Notes: generated by a model from the letters alone, not told the origin. Shown: positions 29,691-41,215, numbered from the stretch's first letter. The stretch is DNA of 64,000 nucleotides from Strobilurus pachycystidiatus (GCA_019915135.1 JAHLMK010000016.1:1-64000); one strand, 5' to 3'. Program-made: numbers and translations.

Positions 29691-31578
29691 ATGACTATCA
29701 CTCTCGATCTCGCGACCGCCCGGCAGCCCTTGGAGGATATTTCGGCGGCAGTGGCTAGGGCACAAAAAATTGTGGTTGTCACTGGTGCCGGCATATCTTG
29801 CTCGTCCGGAATCCCTGTATGTTTCCTCTATGTTCAAAAGGCACAAGCTAATAGGGTATGGAAGGACTTTCGATCATCGGATGGACTCTTTGCTTGGGTC
29901 AAAAAACAACACCCCCAAGTCGTCTTGAATGGACAGGACCTCTTTGACGCGTCTGTTTTCCGCAACAGTACCTCAAGAAGTGTTTTTTATACCTTTATCG
30001 CCCTTTTGAAGAAGTGTGTCGACAACGCTTCGCCCTCTCCCACCCACCGTTTTATAGCGGAATTGGATAGGAAGCAAAAGCTTCTTCGCTCATATACTCA
30101 GAATATCGACGGCCTGGAGGAACTTGCCGGGCTCACGGGGGGTTCGGCTGAAGGCCCACGAAGTACTCATCTGTCAGAAGAAGCTCGTAATGTTCAACTC
30201 CACGGAGATATTCACCGAGTTCGGTGCACCATTTGCTCGGCAGAATACCCTTGCTGCATGGACTATTTGCAAACATTCCAGCAAGGACAGGTTCCCCCAT
30301 GTCCAGACTGCACTGCTCGTGGTCAGTGTCAAATGCACTTGAACTACGATTCAATTATTCAATTTATTGCACAGCCGAGGAACGTCTCCGCAAGTCTGCG
30401 CGCCCTCTTACGATCGGCTACCTGCGCCCTGCCATCGTACTGTACAACGAGCCGCATCCTCTTGGTGATGGGATAGGGATAATCCAGGCCAAAGATCTCG
30501 AAAATAAGCCTGACACGCTCATCATCATGGGCACATCGCTCAAAGTCGTAGGCATCAAGGCGTTGGTCAAGGACTTTGCAAAAGTGGTAAACTAAGCACC
30601 TCTGATCGCGGGCAGAACTCAAACCATTCCTAGGCCGAAACAGTGATATTTGTCAACAAAACGGCGCCGGGAGCAGAGTGGGCAGATGTGATTGACTACC
30701 ACGTGTCTGGAGAGACAGACGCTTGGGTTGCGATGGTGGAAGCTGATTGGAGGAGGATTTCACCAGCTGATTGGGACATTCGATGTTCCCCTCCTCGAGA
30801 TGGTAACCTCACTACTCCGCACGATGCCATCGTGGAAGCCCCAGTGGCCCGCTCGCCGACAACTGAACCGAAAAAAAGGAAGCGGAAGGGCAGCAAAAAT
30901 GACAGTCCCAACACACGTCAACAACTCGCCGGTCCATCAGAGCTGGCCGCAGAGTTTGATGCGGCGGGGGAGGCCGCCTCGATCTATAGCTGCACGGAGC
31001 CCATTAACCACAGACCAATTGCTGTTGGGGGCAAGTGCGTTGCGCTCCCCGGTTCTTTGCAACATGGGCTAACCCCTTTTAGTGTTTTCGTTCGTACGCC
31101 AGAGTTCCTCGAGTACGTCCAGAAGGCAGGTGGCGCGGCTGGCATGACCCAGCACCAATGGCTGGACCTAGAGCTGTACGCCTTCACAGGGAAGGTTGTA
31201 GAGATTCGCCGCTGGTCTCAAGATGCCGACGATCCGCTCATCAAGGTCCGCTGGTACGAAGGGCGGGATGCCTTATTTCATTGGAGAAGGTTAGTCAACT
31301 ATGTTCCAGTGTTCACAAGATACTGGATCGTATACAGGTCGTATAAAAAAAAGGACTTCAGCCGCTTACAAAAGAACTGGCGGGCTCGTGACCTGATCCT
31401 GACGACTAAATTCGATGTGATAACGGCGTCTAGTGTCTACCAATCATTTGATGTGGTAGATACAGCACTTGCAGAACCCCCTACGATGTGGCGCCTATGG
31501 GGATATCTTCAAACGGAGGAGGAGATAATGAATTCGAAAGGCGAGACGGCGAAGAGTTTCGCTCCAACGAAAGGGTGA
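29691..31578 (+). CDS. Class I sirtuin (Hst3/Hst4-like) with a long C-terminal extension, 579 aa
   Basis: Exons are 29691-29816, 29865-30321, 30375-30586 and 30634-31578, 580 codons in all. The introns (48, 53 and 47 nt) restore the fold: VVVTGAGISCSSGIP-DFRSSDGLF (NAD site), SYTQNIDGLEELAGL (TQNxD), VQLHGDIHRVRC (catalytic His), a CTIC...CPDC zinc site, then LRPAIVLYNEPHP, IIMGTSLKVVGIKALV and AETVIFVNK. Such enzymes remove acyl groups from histone lysines using NAD; yeast Hst3/Hst4 act on H3K56. After an NLS-like KKRKRKG the last 230 residues (PFSVFVRTPEFLEYVQ..., VEIRRWSQDADDP..., LFHWRRLVNYVPV) are a folded-looking domain I do not recognise. All sirtuin motifs are intact. Confidence 0.87.
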
Positions 31579-32217
31579 TGTGACGACGTCGCACAGTGCT
31601 CGTTGAAGCACTGGCAGGCGGCCGTGGGTTGGCCCTCTATAACTAGGGAGACGGTGCGAGTGTCAGCCAGGACAGACACTTGCGGCAGCTGGATTGAAGT
31701 CTTCAATCAAACAATTGTCAGGGACTATGTCATTATAGCAGGATATAGACCATTTCAACCCGCCGCCGCCGTTGCCACGGTTTCCTTTAGGGACCCTACT
31801 GCTTTCAGACGCGAGGAATTCATTCTCGGCGGGACTCATACTATGCATGCAATGGCTCAGCCTAGCGGCGAGATGAACAATAGCTATTCTCCCGCCCAGC
31901 AGAGTATTGTGACCTTCGACAAGGCCAAGCGTCTATCTACAGGTGGTTCTCGGCTCCTTTTCTCAATAGCTGTGATGGCGTTACGGTCTTCGGGGATCAC
32001 GCCCCAGGACTGGCATGCATGCGCTTGCTTTCGGATCTGTCGCAGCGCGGCAAACATTGGCAGACGGCGATCGATTCCATCATAGTTCAACTTTGGGCAC
32101 GAGCCACTCTTTTGGTGGAGGTTATCCGTATATTGTCCGACTGAAGAGTCAGGGCTTTCAACACCCGACCTGGAACTCCTGCAATACGTGCATCTGCGAA
32201 CAGAGAAAAAGACTCTG
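31579..32217. other. Intergenic between the sirtuin gene and repeat B
   Basis: A 160-codon plus-strand frame (31603-32085) has no recognisable feature and no splice support. The right part (32100-32217) weakly resembles the flank of repeat C, so the repeat may extend this far. Confidence 0.35.
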
Positions 32218-32937
32218 CATGCACAGCATTACAGGCACATTCCCTTTTTTGGCCTATTTGTTTGTACCATCGGCAGCCCATCGCCGAGTGATGGCGGCCT
32301 TATACGCGCACTAAGATGGCTTAGGTTGACTGTGGAGGCGCCAACTCGCGTCGGCAGATTCCTAGTTTTTGGTATTCTTGAACGGATAGCCATAGAGAGC
32401 CGTCCTCGAGGGGCGCCGCTTCCTGGCGTGAGGTGAGGCCGCTGGAGGCGCTGGTGATCTGAATACAACGACGTCGACACAACCGGCCGTGCGGATTCAA
32501 CGGTCTTTGTGCTATTCTGTTTTGGATTTGCCTGCAATCGGGGAAGCGAGGAATTGTCAACGGCGTGATCGATAACGGCAGGCCGACAGGACGGTCGGGC
32601 CGTGCTGCTGAGCTGCGCCTCTGTTTCCTCAAAATCACCGCGCGCATGTCCTGGAGAGGACGGCTCGACGTGAAACAGCGCGGCACGGCAGGAGCTGGTG
32701 CAGTGGCGCAATCTCAGGGCTGCAGAGCGCGGCGGTATATGCTCACAGGCGACCAGTGCTGATTTTAACCAATGGCCATATTCGTTGCAGCTGAAAAGGG
32801 CTCTCGGGGTGTCTGTTCGTATCAACACGTGCCTGTTTGTGAATGAACGTGCCCGTTTGGGATTAAACGTGACTGTTTGGTTCCCCACGTGATTATTCGT
32901 TCTCACTGTCAACATCTATTTCACGTCCCGCCTTTTG
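32218..32937 (+). repeat. Dispersed repeat family copy B
   Basis: It shares about 720 bp with 35460-36189 at high identity and with the reverse complement of 40441-41215 at lower identity. It carries the four ACGTG sites 20 bp apart (32827, 32847, 32867, 32887). Left and right flanks differ from those of copy C, which fixes the approximate ends (right end CGCCTTTTG). No terminal inverted repeat, target duplication or coding capacity is obvious, so the class is unknown. Confidence 0.8.
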
Positions 32938-33515
32938 CAAATCTCGAGCTAATCCATTGATTTTGGCTCTCACCTCCGCCATGAGGCTGAGAAGACCTCG
33001 TATTCTCACTGCGACCACCATGTACCCTTCTCGATGCGGGCTCGAAGGACTAGGCCGACCGGGATGTGGCTCTGTTATCTTGACACAGAGTGTATATGGA
33101 TTGATTTGGCTCCAAGGCTATACCGTGGCGGACAAGTAGTCGTTCAACCCAGCCGTGAATGTAGGTCAACCTTCCTATCGAGCCAAGCAACTAAGCATAC
33201 TTCCGCCTAAGCTAACCTTGTTTGCATCCTTCTTGCCCTCTTAGTCAAAAAGCACCCCGCCTCAATAAAGCAGTCATCCTTTTGTACCACCAAACCGTAG
33301 CCTGGGCTATCCAGGGCGGAGGAAGCAGCACAGCGCGCGGGAAGTGCCTTGTTAACAGATCATACAGAGAGTTTCGACGGCATCCTGCTACACTGCCACC
33401 TAAATAGGGAGTTGACAAGCAACAACTGTTTGCTTCGAAGAATGTATCTCCCAAAACAAACGCGCGCTTTCAAGGTGGTGGTGATACAATCGATGCATAG
33501 TCTCGAAATAATCGA

Positions 33516-34811
33516 TTACGAGGCCGAGGAAATCAATAAATCTAATAACTGCTGACGAGATTTCTTTCCCTTCGTTGATTGACCATACAGTTCCAACTGT
33601 TCCTTCAAACGGTCCACCGACAGATACCCTTGCGTACGAATCGGAAGAGACGATTGATGTAAAATGTCATGCAGCGATAATCTTGGAACCTGCGACCGTT
33701 GTACGACTGCTACCTGTCTGGTGCTTTGACGCCTTGGGCAAGCCATATATGCCAAGGTCCTTCTGTGGTGCCAGTCCTTGTCCCGTTTCTGGATGTAGTA
33801 CGTGCCTGCTGAACCTGTCCAGGAAACCCCATCCGGCGGAATATCCCTTTCACTGACAGCTCGTAAGGCGTACGGTTCGTCATTGGGATCCAAGAGCTTG
33901 TCATCTGATTATCAGCCGGGTCAATCACGGGCAACAAAGTGAAAGTACTCGCCTTGTCCTCTGATGGCGTCACGAAATCGGCGAGGGGGGAGGTGGATAC
34001 TACTAGCACGCCATCTTGAATGTTGTCCAATAACTGCAAAAGCCGCCTGTTGGCTGATCCCAACTTGAGCGATGGATAATATATAGCCGATAGGTTGACT
34101 CACTGATCTCCTGGAAGACTTTGTTGTTGACAATGACCACTGTGGCGGCCGACAAATTCTCCTTCACCTCTACGGATTTGAACATGTCATCAACACAGAC
34201 ATTTACTTTGCCTGTTATGGGTAGTCCAAGCAAACAAATTAATTGGGATGCCTCTGCTTCCAGCATTCGTGATAGAAGAGCTACGTTCTCCTGGTATTCG
34301 ATGCCGGAACAGCACGCACCGGTCAGCCGGGCGAGCTGGATGAGGATGTTTCCCACCCCACAGCCTAAGTCCATAACGATGGAATCTTTGTCGATTCCGG
34401 TGATTCGTGCAATATCCTGAATCAGAATCGGCATCAGCTCTCCATAGACCTCATCGGTCCCCGGCTTATAGGCCCGCAGGCGGTGTAGATACGGCTTGAC
34501 AGCGCGCATGTACGCCAGCTCCCAGATCTGTGATTGAAGCGCAGTGGGATCGCAGGATAGAGGAAGAATGCGGGGGACGTCCATAAAGATGGCATTCAAG
34601 ATGTGTACTGCTTCAATGAAGAGGGGTTCCGCCTTTCTTGCATAGGCGTCATTGAGCTGCCGCAGGGCCTATTGTCAATTTGTCTTTGAGCGCCATGAAG
34701 AAGCCGGAGTATGAATCTTACGTTGTGGCGTGTGGAAGCGTGATTTACATCGGATGATGTAGCATCCAATACTACGCGGAGTTGATAAAACGATGTAGAC
34801 TTTCGGTCCAT
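33516..34811 (-). CDS. Dot1-like histone H3K79 methyltransferase (369 aa model)
   Basis: Minus-strand exons are 34811-34722, 34668-34104, 34053-33936 and 33852-33516. The first two introns are clear (GTAAGA...ATAG; GTGAGT...TCAG). The third, 33853-33935, is the only one that keeps frame and is less certain. Dot1 landmarks appear in order: VYGELMPILIQDI, MDLGCGVGNILIQLA (SAM motif I; usual DLGSGVGN with S to C), GACCSGIEYQEN, VVIVNNKVFQ (NN-F), LLQLLDNIQDGVLVVSTSPL, and VSWTGSAGTYYIQKRD. Dot1 methylates H3K79 on nucleosomes and in yeast limits Sir spreading at telomeres. Here it lies 2 kb from a sirtuin gene. The protein is short and lacks a long N-terminus, as expected for a catalytic-core-only form. 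Confidence 0.82.
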
Positions 34812-35459
34812 GCATAATACTTACGCGAGCTGCACAAGTCAAATCTACCCATCAGGTCACGAATAGGTTGATAGCCGAGGGCGTGTTGACTCCCATACAA
34901 CATGGGAAATCTACACCGGGACTTAGCTTCATCGTGAGCAAGAATACAACGAATTCACCGTTCCACAGTGTCGCATCCCGGATAATGCATATACACTACG
35001 CTCGGGTAGTAACTTTGGGGATTGAAATCTGCTATCGTCAGGTTCTCGGTTCTATGTGTAAACACCGGGAAAGATACTCACATGGAAAGTATTTGCACTC
35101 TGCAGCCTTCACAGCCATTTCCGGTGTTATTCCAGCTGGCGGAGCGTCAGAGGCTCCCAGATAACGAGCCTTGTACCTCATGCGGCTGGCATCACTGCGA
35201 AAGGTGTCGTTCGCAATATTGACCCAATGTAAGTCGCGGGAGGAACTCGGCTCCGGTGGACTACCAGACGTGACTATGTCCTCTCGAAACCGGGGTTGTC
35301 CTGTTTGCGTCCTAGCCCTGGGCCCAGCACTCAGAGTCTTCAACACTGAGCCTGGCGTATGCACAATACCTGTATCTGCGAACGGCCTCGCAATTTTTCG
35401 TCGCCATGGCAGAGAGAGAAGGTGATGACTCAGGGACAAACAAACCGAATGACGGAGGT
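34812..35459. other. Intergenic, no supported gene
   Basis: Frames overlap repeat C or its flank. The minus-strand frame 35038-35523 merely runs out of the repeat and is not counted as a gene. Confidence 0.4.
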
Positions 35460-36189
35460 CCTGCACAGCATTACAGGCACATTCCCTTTTTTGGCTTGTT
35501 TGTTTGTACCATCGGCAGCCCATCGCCGAGTGATGGCGTCTTTATACGCGCACTAAGATGGCTTAGGTTGACTGTGGAGGCGCCAACTCGCGTAGGCAGA
35601 TTCCTAGTTTTTGGTATTCTTGAACGGATAGCCATAGGGAGCCGTCCTCGAGGGGCGCCGCTTCCTGGCGTGAGGTGAGGCCGCTGGAGGCGCTGGTGAT
35701 CTGAATAGAACGACGTCGACACAACCGGCCGTGCGGATTCAACGGTCTTTGTGCTATTCTGTTTTGGATTTGCCTGCAATCGGGGAAGCGAGGAATTGTC
35801 AACGGCGTGATCGACAACGGCAGGCCGACAGGACGGTCGGGCCGTGCTGCTGAGCTGCGCCTCTGTTTCCTCAAAATCACCGCGCGCATGTCCTGGAGAG
35901 GACGGCTCGACGTGAAACAGCGCGGCACGGCAGGAGCTGGTGCAGTGGCGCAATCTCAGGGCTGCAGAGCGCGGCGGTATATGCTCACAGGCGACCAGTG
36001 CGGATTTTAACCAATGGCCATATTCGTTGCAGCTGGAAAGGGGCTCTTGGGGTGTCTGTTCGTATCAACACGTGCCTGTTTGTGAATGAACGTGCCCGTT
36101 TGGGATTAAACGTGACTGTTTGGTTCCCCACGTGATTATTCGTTTTCACTGTCTCAAGACTCAACATTTATTTCACGTCCTGCCTTTTG
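35460..36189 (+). repeat. Dispersed repeat family copy C
   Basis: Nearly identical to copy B over its length. Its right part (35761 onward) is also nearly identical to copy A, whose match continues to 36489 into the ATP-grasp-like gene. ACGTG sites occur at exactly 36070, 36090, 36110 and 36130. The first and last are full CACGTG E-boxes. Confidence 0.82.
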
Positions 36190-36301
36190 TCCTTACTGCT
36201 GAAATTCCTTATTGGCATCGTCCGGTATCGCTTTCGAAAGCTCTTCAAAATCACTTTTGCGCCCTCAGTCCATACAACCAGCTGTTACAACTCTATCATT
36301 A

Positions 36302-38874
36302 TCATAGTTTCCAAGAACCACGCTCCAGACCGTCTGCAAATCCCTGTAAATGCATGGCGTCATTGCGCTCGTCCGTCGTCATCCAAAGGGCTGATATGCC
36401 CGACTGCACCTCATTGAGTACATATCTAAAACGAGTCCCGTCGTGAATGATGCCGATGTCTAACCGCACGAAAATGCGAATGTCGCGGTTGTATATGCCG
36501 TTAGTTGCGATCTCGAGGTTGCAGAGTTGTTCGTATATCTTTCCAGCGTACCGTCGCAAGTGGACTTCTCCCCAACGATTCGAGACACCTGGGAACCACT
36601 TGATACCTCTTCGATCCTCATGGTCCACCTGCGCGTCATGAATGCTGGTGAACCATCAGCATTGTATGGTCGGTGAACCGACAGAACTTAACCTACGTGA
36701 TGTCCTTCAGAGGGTTAAGAGCACCAGTGGCTCGGCCGAAACTGTATTCATGAGCTCTATTCGGAACCGGCTCTGTATACCACATCTCCATCATCCTCCC
36801 CCAGGCAAAATAGCAACGAACTTCACCGTGAGTGTGTAGATAGCGATTGGTGGAGAGGGCCATCCAAACCGGTCGGTAGGTGGGATTGGTATATTGAGTC
36901 TCCAACCATGCCTGTTCGAAAGCAATTTGGGCCTGTGCGTTTTCGGGGTCGCTAAGAGGGTCCAGACATGTGGCAGGAATGAAGACACTTCTGCCCATGG
37001 CCGAAAAGTCCCTTTTGACGACAAACTTGCCAGACTTCAAAAGCGCCTTGCCCTGGTGTACATGGGTAACGATTTCTGGTCTCTCCACGAAGCCCCCGTA
37101 AGCTTCCATGGTCCCGGCCAACAGATAATTGAGAATCGGTTTCCGTTGCGCAGCTACACTCGCCAGTATGTTCGGCCATACAGTCGTGCCCACACGACTG
37201 AGCCATTCCAGTCCCGTTAGGTAGTCGTCTAGCCGCGGATGCGACGGCATACTATCGTAGAGGGTTAGAGCGAAATGATGAAAATGGAAATGTAAATAAA
37301 TACATGTCGTAGCCGGAAGAAAACATCCGACCTCCAAAAACAAAGTCGGCTTTGCAAAGCCTGTCCCAAATCTGGGCGGTCTTGGGAGATGTCCGCCAAA
37401 TACACGCATTGACGACATCATCATCCATCATATAATAAATTTCGCAGCCGCGAAACCAAAGGATTCGCGCCAACCACAACTAGATATTAATCTCACATCA
37501 GCCCTTGCGTTCGCTGCAACATTGAAAGAAGACACAAACCCATTCCCATAACTGGTAAACTCGCTCGCCTTTCTTTTCACTCATCCAGATATACTGGCAG
37601 AGGACAGGATTGCTGAAAACGTGGGACTCCCATTCGAGTGTACTCCTAGAGTGGGAAGACGCTGTTTTCTGCGTCCAGTACATAGACTCCGCGCACATCT
37701 CGCATGTCTCACTGATCCAGAGGTTTGTCTCTGATGCGTGCCCGCTGTGCAAGGCAAAAACGACAACCTTTGGCAAATGAGAGGCGTCCGTCGTGAAGTA
37801 CTCGCTAGCGGGGAACACATCGCCATCCTTGGCATCGTCCGTCACACGAAGTACCAGCTCGTTGTCCGTAAACAGACGGGGATAGCTGGTTTCAATCGGT
37901 GGCATAGGATCACCTGCCTGCCTAGCACATAGTGAGGGTGGCAGCGAATCCGCGCCAGGAGGATGTGAGGTCATCAAGTGCGTTTCCCGACCGTCGTGGA
38001 CGTCCATATCATCAAACCCATCAAACTCATCACCCCCAGAGACAGACAAAGTTTCAACCGCTCCAGCAAGATCCCTCGAAACGATAGAATCCGGGCATTC
38101 CAATGCACCGGTAGGATGAGAGCCGCCCTGCTGTAGCTGTGCTGGAGATGAAGTGACGGGCACGCAAGGCGCGGAGGGTTGAGGAAAAAACACAAGAGGG
38201 GACGATGAGGGTGGTGCACCCGGGCTGGGTAACCCTACGCAAGGCGAGGAGGGTTGAGGAAAAGACACAGGAGGGGACGATGAGGGTGGTGCACCCGGGC
38301 TGGGAACGGACACATGCGGGGAGGTGGTGATTTCGGGTAAGACGGGTGTGGCGGCTTCTGCAATGGCTGGCAGCCCAAGTTGGGCCGCGAATGGATCAAA
38401 ATGACGCGCCTTCCGATGTAAGCATGGAATGTCCTGGTACTGCTTTCGGGCTTGACTCTCCGGCGTTGCCCAGGTATGATCCTCAGCCCCACCAACGCTG
38501 CCATCCGTGAATGCGGACTTCACCTCCTCACGCCAATGGTCCAGGTCGGCGTCAAACCAGGCCCTCCAGGTTTCATCTGCCCTCCAAAGCGCCCAAGAGG
38601 CCCAGAAGTTGCTATCGTGAGACTTCGATCGCAAAAAGCTTGGGAATGCCCTTTTGAACTCAACCAGCGTAGGCACCCTGATTCTCGCGGCGGAACATTG
38701 ATCGTATGCTGGACAGGCCGAGTTACAATGGGGGTGATTTTTGCTGTTTTCCTTGTTGTAGTGGGTCGATGCGGTGGACATCCGCTGGGCAAAGATGTAG
38801 GTGGGGAGTTTTCTTGCGTGAGGGCACTCGTGCCGGCAGATGATCCATTTGGAAGGGAGGTTTGGTTCGTTCAT
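36302..38874 (-). CDS. ATP-grasp-like protein with Pro/Ser-rich N-terminal half (802 aa)
   Basis: Exons are 38874-37540, 37479-37304, 37251-36697 and 36644-36302, with introns of 60, 52 and 52 nt and good signals; the total is 803 codons. The N-terminus is Cys/His-rich (WIICRHECPHARK, HPHCNSACPAYDQC), followed by two tandem PSPGAPPSSSP units. The C-terminal 350 residues look like an ATP-grasp fold. A small-domain lysine lies in GKFVVKRDFSAMGRSVF, a hinge-like stretch is VRCYFAWGRMMEMW, and the metal-site strand pair is IFVRLDIGII...FRYVLNEVQ (Asp, Asn, Glu). ATP-grasp enzymes ligate carboxylates to amines or thiols; substrate unknown. It shares a 111-bp divergent promoter with the gene at 38986. 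Its last 62 codons are duplicated in copy A. Confidence 0.68.
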
Positions 38875-38985
38875 TCGTCGTTGTAGTGATTGATTGATTG
38901 ATAGTTGTTTGGAAACTTCGGCGAATCACGATCGGGACCCGCGTCTTATTAGAAATCACTGACGTAATTGGTTGTACCTTCCATC
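38875..38985. promoter_or_regulatory. Compact divergent promoter with a (TGAT)n tract
   Basis: Only 111 bp separate the start codons of the minus-strand ATP-grasp-like gene and the plus-strand MARTKQ gene. It contains TGATTGATTGATTGAT at 38887-38902. Similar TGAT/TCAA tracts lie upstream of three other genes in the window. Confidence 0.6.
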
Positions 38986-40069
38986 ATGGCGCGCACGAAG
39001 CGTAAGTCCATCTTGCGCGCTTCACCCTACTGACAACTGATGCGTATATGCGTGGCCAACAGAAGTCTGGCGTGAGCCGGAATCACCGCCCGGTGCTCCC
39101 ACTTTCAACCCGGCGCGGCCAACGACATTCTCTGGAGTATTTCCTTCATCCTCTAGCCGTGCCACTTTCCCTCTGCGCGCCGTCGACGGCCGTTACAGCG
39201 GCCCATGCCCTGTGGTTGACTCTCCAGGCCTTGACGTACCGTCTCCATCACTGCCGAATATTGACCCTCCACCGGGGTGGGAACCCCCCCGCCTCCCTTT
39301 TTACGTGGATTCCGTGCTCCGTGCTGTCACACTCTCAACAGTTTCATCCAACACTCAGCATGTATTAGACGCACCGGCGTCTCCTCATCCTCTTCGTATA
39401 CCGATGGAAAGGAGGGAAGCGTCCGTTGCCCTCGCTCTGCTTCATAATCTCCATAACCCCTGCGCACCAGACAAATGGGAGGGGAATGTCAACTTGCACC
39501 AGGAGGCTCTCAATCACGGCCAGGGTCGGGTCCCGAAAAAAAGACCGAAGGAGCGTCTTTCTGAGGACAAGCAGAATGCGCCGCGCCACATAGAGGCTGC
39601 TGTACCGGGGCGAGAATTGTTGGATCAACAAAATACGTCCAACCGAGTCCAATCGCACCAGGTGCCCACTCATGGACAGGGTCGGGTCCCGAAAAGAAAA
39701 CTGGAGGTAGATAACACAGGCGACAGACGTGGCGCTGTATCTGGGCGTGGGGAGTATGAGGAGGACAATTCGAATGCGCCGCGCCGCAGATATGCTCCTA
39801 TAGCTGGGCTGGAGGTGCTGGATCACCAGGATACGTCTCGTCGCGGACGTGGCGCTGTAACGGGGCAGGAGTTGGGGAAGGACGAGCACAACCCCGCACG
39901 GCCTAGACGTCCCGTCACTGCTGCGCGATCTTCCGAAAAAAACAACGAAACACCGTCCCCGCGCCGCAGACGTGTGGTTGTTGCAGGGGGCGACTTCTGC
40001 CAGGATAAGACAAACCCAGCCCTTCGCATGGGCAGCGCTCCGGGAAGGCAAAATGTAGATGGTCATTGA
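38986..40069 (+). CDS. Gag-like-headed basic protein beginning MARTKQ (340 aa)
   Basis: Exon 1 is only 16 nt (38986-39001). The intron is 39002-39062 (GTAAGT...CTGAC...CAACAG) and exon 2 39063-40069. Splicing gives MARTKQ-VWREPESPPGAPTF; reading without splicing hits a stop. Residues about 8-120 are homologous to the N-terminus of the zinc-knuckle protein at 49788-51629 (for example PPGWEPPRLPFYVD versus PPGWVPPRLPFYVD style). The rest is built from degenerate Arg/Lys-rich repeats (NAPRRRYAPIAGLEVLDHQDTS, DTSRRGRGAVTGQEL), predicted disordered and nucleic-acid-binding. The first six residues equal the histone H3 tail, the target of K4 methylation. The paralogue starts MRNQE, so this may be chance. 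Confidence 0.65.
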
Positions 40070-40440
40070 TGAGGAAATGGAAGCGGGGATATAAGGATAG
40101 TGTGATGTAAACAGAGGGGGGTTGGAGGTGCATAAGTAGCACGACTTTTTACTTGTATCACATGAAGATTTGCAACACACTGGATGTCAGATATTCGTTA
40201 CACTGCGTGAGAAAAACAAATCTTTCCTCTGAAGAAAATGATAAAGAAACCTTTTTCTTTCCAGAAATTTCTGCGGTGAAAATATTTTGTAGTTTTCATT
40301 GCCGAGATATACTAAAGAAATCCAAACGTCTGGTCAAGAATCCAGAACATTTTGCGGACTGGAACTTTGATGAAAAAGACGTGGGCTCTTTCACCATGTT
40401 TTTCACAGTCAAAATCTAGTATCTTCACCCAGTGTTAACT

Positions 40441-41215
40441 GGGAATAAGACTGATCACACGCACAGTCACGTTTGATTTCAAACAAGCACGTTTTGACAG
40501 GAACAAGCACGCATTTTTACAAACAATCACGTGAGGAATACGATCCATCATCCCGCTGTCAGAGTCCAGTCGCAGTCCTCTTCCTTCGCCTTTGTCTTGC
40601 TCCGGGGTCGTCATACAGTGCTTCATTACACGGAGGTTCAGCGAAATATGACCCGAGAGCCCATTGGTTAAAATCCGCACCGGTCGCCTGTGAGCATACT
40701 TATACCGCCGCGCTTTGCACCCCCGAAATTGCGCCACTGCACCGGCTCCTGCCGTGCCGCGCTGTTTCACGTCGCATTGTACTCTCCAGGACATGCGCGC
40801 GGTGATTTCGAAGAAACATAGACGCAGCTCAGCAGCACGGCCCGACCGTCCTGTCGGCCTGCAGTTGTCGATCACGCCGGTGACATTTCCTCGCTTCCCC
40901 GATGGCGGGCAAAGGCAAAGAGTAATAGCACAAAGACCGTTGAATCCGCACGGCAGGTAGTGTCGACGTCTTTGTATTCATCACCAGTCTCCAGTGGCCT
41001 CACCTCACGCCAGGAAGCGGCGCCCCTCGAGGACGGCTACCGATGCCTATCCATTCAAGAAGACTCAAAACTAGGAATCTGCCCACGCGAGTTGGCACCT
41101 CCACAGTCAACCTAAGCCATCTTAGTGCGCGTATAAAGACGCCATCACTCGGCGATGGGCTGCCGATGGTACAAACAAATAGGCCAAAAAAGGGAATGTG
41201 CCTGTAATGCTGTGC
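40441..41215 (-). repeat. Dispersed repeat family copy D (inverted, diverged)
   Basis: This is the reverse complement of copies B and C at clearly lower identity, with small indels, so it is the oldest copy. The ACGTG block is less regular (about 40467-40532). A TATAAAG at 41132-41138 is shared with copy C (reverse strand, 35540-35546). Confidence 0.75.

Noticed and set aside
32229..32915. 228-codon minus-strand frame across repeat B
   Set aside because: It is interrupted in the diverged copy D and has no recognisable protein feature. Treated as repeat, not gene.
38986..39001. Capture of a histone H3 first exon
   Set aside because: The paralogue at 51608 has the same tiny exon and intron but reads MRNQ, so the exon belongs to this family. 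No H3 sequence continues.
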